The position numbers were made by a program, and so were the translations under genes. From NCBI GenBank assembly GCA_013154075.1, contig JAADDG010000126.1, positions 1 to 6,228 of the forward strand: a DNA stretch of 6,228 bases, in the 5' to 3' direction. Below the pieces are notes generated by a model. It was not told where the DNA came from. It saw only the letters and a program-made list of their open reading frames with translations, and did not search any database. Numbering within the stretch: the first letter of the stretch is position 1; every line of letters begins with the position of its first letter. The DNA is from Campylobacterota bacterium (lineage in GTDB: Bacteria > Campylobacterota > Campylobacteria > Campylobacterales > JAADDG01). Shown here piece by piece: positions 4,337-6,228 of this stretch.

Positions 4337-6228
4337 TTACCCCCTCTTTGCTTTTTCGAAATTTACTGCGCCATCATAAGCGTATTGATTACCGTCCCAA
4401 AGACCTCCGAATCTCAAATGACCCCATCCGTCAGCCATTTCCAAAAGATTTAGAGAGGTAGGAACCACTTCGTTGTGTCCTTTTTTGTTTCTATACATAT
4501 AAGGCTCCCATCCGTGTTCCATAACCAAAGCGTCAGGCGGACAAGAGGAGCTCACTTTCGCCATTGCGTAGAATTCTCCCAACACATTAAAAATTCTAAT
4601 CTCGTCTCCGTCTTTTATACCCTTCATCTTAGCGACTTCTCTATTGATTTGAACGTACGGTTTACCTCTTTGAAGTCTTTGAAGAGTTCTACTTGTCTTC
4701 CAGTTGGAGTGGATAGACCATCTGGCATGCGGAGTCATGATAACAAACGGATATTTTTTGGAATCGGGTCTGATTCCTTTCATTCCGGTATTGGTCATAG
4801 CTCCGAGTTTAATGTATAGAGGATGATCCACATAAAAAGTCTGTCTTCCGCTTAGAGTCTCGAATCTCTCGAATTTATAGAGCGTATACTCTCCGGAGTT
4901 GTAAGGTCTGTCCGCATACAAAGGAGACAGTTTCGCGGCTTTCTCGTTTAGCTGCAAGAAGCCTCCCATCTTATACATCTTTTCAATCGTCCAAGGCTCA
5001 TACTGCTCGCATTTCTCAAGAGCGGCTTCCACAGCCTTCTTATCGGTTCCAAGATACGGCTCCATTTGAGACTCGCTCTCTTCGTCGGTATTTGTGTACT
5101 CTTTGTAGAAGTTGGCAAGATCTCTATAACCCTCTCTTGCAAGTTTTTTGGTATCTTTTACTTTGGCTTTCGCTTTATTTTCCGGTTTGTTGGCTATCTC
5201 TTCCAATTTTTTGGCAAGTAAAGCAAACAAGCTCCACTCATCCATCGCCTCTCCGACAGGCTTTAGGTTTGCAGGAGGCTGAGCTAAATTGGTAAATCTG
5301 TGATAACCGGGGCTTGTTCTTATATCCCAAACCTCATAGTGGCTTTTTGCAGGAAGCAAGATATCGGCATAAACCGCCGCATCGGACATTTTATAATCCA
5401 CATAAGCAAAGTATTTAACTTTTTTCAAGAAGGCTTCTCTATATTTGCTTCCTTTATTTCTTCTAAATTTGGAATCGGCAACAATCAAGCACACTTCCGG
5501 AATCCACCAAGGCTTAACTCCGCTTTTTTTGCCGTTTTCACCCTCTTTTAGCATCTCTTTGATAACTTTTATATACTCCTCTTTGCTCATACCGTTTTGA
5601 GCTCTTTTTACATCTTCGTCACTGAAATATTGATCGAACGTCTCAAGTCCGTCTCCGAAAACAAACTCTCCGACAAATCCCGATCCGAATCTCGGCTTAT
5701 ATTTTCCTCCAAATCCGGAAAGCGCTCCAAGACCGCTTAAACTAAACTCATTCTCGGTATTCAATCCGCCATATGGTCCGAGTCTTCCGGTAAGTCCGCA
5801 GATGGAAGCTATATTCCAGATAGTCATCAAACCGTTAAAATACTTATTCAAGCTAAATCCGGTGGTAATCTCCACGACTTTTGGCAAAGCTATATCTTTA
5901 GCAAGCATTCTGACGGTATCTGGATGAACGCCGGTCTCTTTTTGGGTAGCTTCGGGAGAGAACTTCTCCGCACTTTTTTTAAGCATTTCAAATACGGTAG
6001 TAACTTTAACTTTTTTGCCGTCATGCAAAGTCACTTCCCACTCGCCTTCCAAGGCCGGATCTATTCCAAGCTCTTCGAGTCTTAGAGATTTATCGTCACT
6101 TCCCTCTGTTCCGGGCATCAATACCGGCTTTTTGGTTTTTAGATTGAAGCTGTAAAACTGCTCTTCAAACTTCTCATGCTCATGCTCGTCTTTGGCATGC
6201 TCCATATCGCTTCTTCTAAGAAGTTTTA
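4337..6228 (-). CDS. Alpha (catalytic) subunit of type II DMSO-reductase-family molybdoenzyme, 5' end missing
   Basis: The frame is open at the right edge: seven more codons (KLLRRSD) precede the ATG at 6205, so that Met is internal. These residues match the LLRxSD stretch found within relatives such as SerA, ClrA and DdhA. About 630 residues are visible of the usual 900-980; missing are the expected Tat leader, the N-terminal [4Fe-4S] motif and the molybdenum-ligand Asp. Numbering from the internal Met, 110-300 belongs to the molybdopterin oxidoreductase fold, with SDAAVYADILLPAKSHYE at 274-291 and the family block TSPGYHRFTNLAQPP at 297-311. Residues about 450-600 form the C-terminal dinucleotide-binding domain (TPHARWSIHSNWK at 491-503, INREVAKMKGIKDGDEI at 520-536). 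The end, GWGHLRFGGLWDGNQ, is typical of the selenate/chlorate/DMS group. It catalyses substrate redox in the periplasm; the substrate is undetermined. Confidence 0.95.
   Translation of the reverse strand, partial: KLLRRSDMEHAKDEHEHEKFEEQFYSFNLKTKKPVLMPGTEGSDDKSLRLEELGIDPALEGEWEVTLHDGKKVKVTTVFEMLKKSAEKFSPEATQKETGVHPDTVRMLAKDIALPKVVEITTGFSLNKYFNGLMTIWNIASICGLTGRLGPYGGLNTENEFSLSGLGALSGFGGKYKPRFGSGFVGEFVFGDGLETFDQYFSDEDVKRAQNGMSKEEYIKVIKEMLKEGENGKKSGVKPWWIPEVCLIVADSKFRRNKGSKYREAFLKKVKYFAYVDYKMSDAAVYADILLPAKSHYEVWDIRTSPGYHRFTNLAQPPANLKPVGEAMDEWSLFALLAKKLEEIANKPENKAKAKVKDTKKLAREGYRDLANFYKEYTNTDEESESQMEPYLGTDKKAVEAALEKCEQYEPWTIEKMYKMGGFLQLNEKAAKLSPLYADRPYNSGEYTLYKFERFETLSGRQTFYVDHPLYIKLGAMTNTGMKGIRPDSKKYPFVIMTPHARWSIHSNWKTSRTLQRLQRGKPYVQINREVAKMKGIKDGDEIRIFNVLGEFYAMAKVSSSCPPDALVMEHGWEPYMYRNKKGHNEVVPTSLNLLEMADGWGHLRFGGLWDGNQYAYDGAVNFEKAKRG

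Noticed and set aside
4948..5142. A 64-codon minus-strand frame inside the alpha gene
   Set aside because: It is an out-of-frame overlap within continuous alpha coding sequence and has no features of its own.

Overview
The window holds six protein-coding genes, all on the minus strand, in two transcription units. Read in the direction of transcription (right to left), the first unit encodes a periplasmic type II DMSO-reductase-family molybdoenzyme: the catalytic alpha subunit (4337-6228, 5' end beyond the window), the four-cluster iron-sulfur beta subunit (3242-4333), a gamma subunit that joins an ethylbenzene-dehydrogenase-type heme b domain to a C-terminal cytochrome c domain (2043-3242), and a small exported cysteine-rich protein of unknown function (1645-2046). 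These genes are separated by 3 bp or overlap by 1-4 bp, so they look translationally coupled. The unit ends at a strong hairpin plus T-run that includes the last stop codon.

A 261-bp gap (1384-1644) follows. It contains that terminator, a 165-bp imperfect palindrome (1425-1589) with a bidirectional terminator-like hairpin at its core, and a TATAAT box facing the second unit. The second unit encodes a TorD/DmsD-type molybdoenzyme chaperone (802-1383, TTG start) and a multi-cluster 4Fe-4S ferredoxin-like protein (1-815, 3' end beyond the window, overlapping the chaperone by 14 bp). The two proteins probably help mature the enzyme.

Together the genes describe an exported respiratory enzyme. The alpha subunit binds the molybdenum cofactor, beta carries electrons through a chain of Fe-S clusters, gamma passes them between beta and the periplasmic cytochrome pool through heme b and its own heme c, and the chaperone checks cofactor loading before export. 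Relatives reduce selenate, chlorate, perchlorate or nitrate, or oxidise dimethyl sulfide, ethylbenzene or nitrite. The substrate cannot be settled here because the N-terminal third of alpha, with the molybdenum ligand and much of the active site, is outside the window.

The organism is probably a Campylobacterota (epsilonproteobacterium) or a similar anaerobic or microaerophilic vent-type bacterium. This is an inference from the Lys/Glu-rich proteins, frequent AGA arginine codons, purine-rich coding strand and promoter style, and is not proven. No CRISPR array, tRNA, rRNA or insertion sequence was found.
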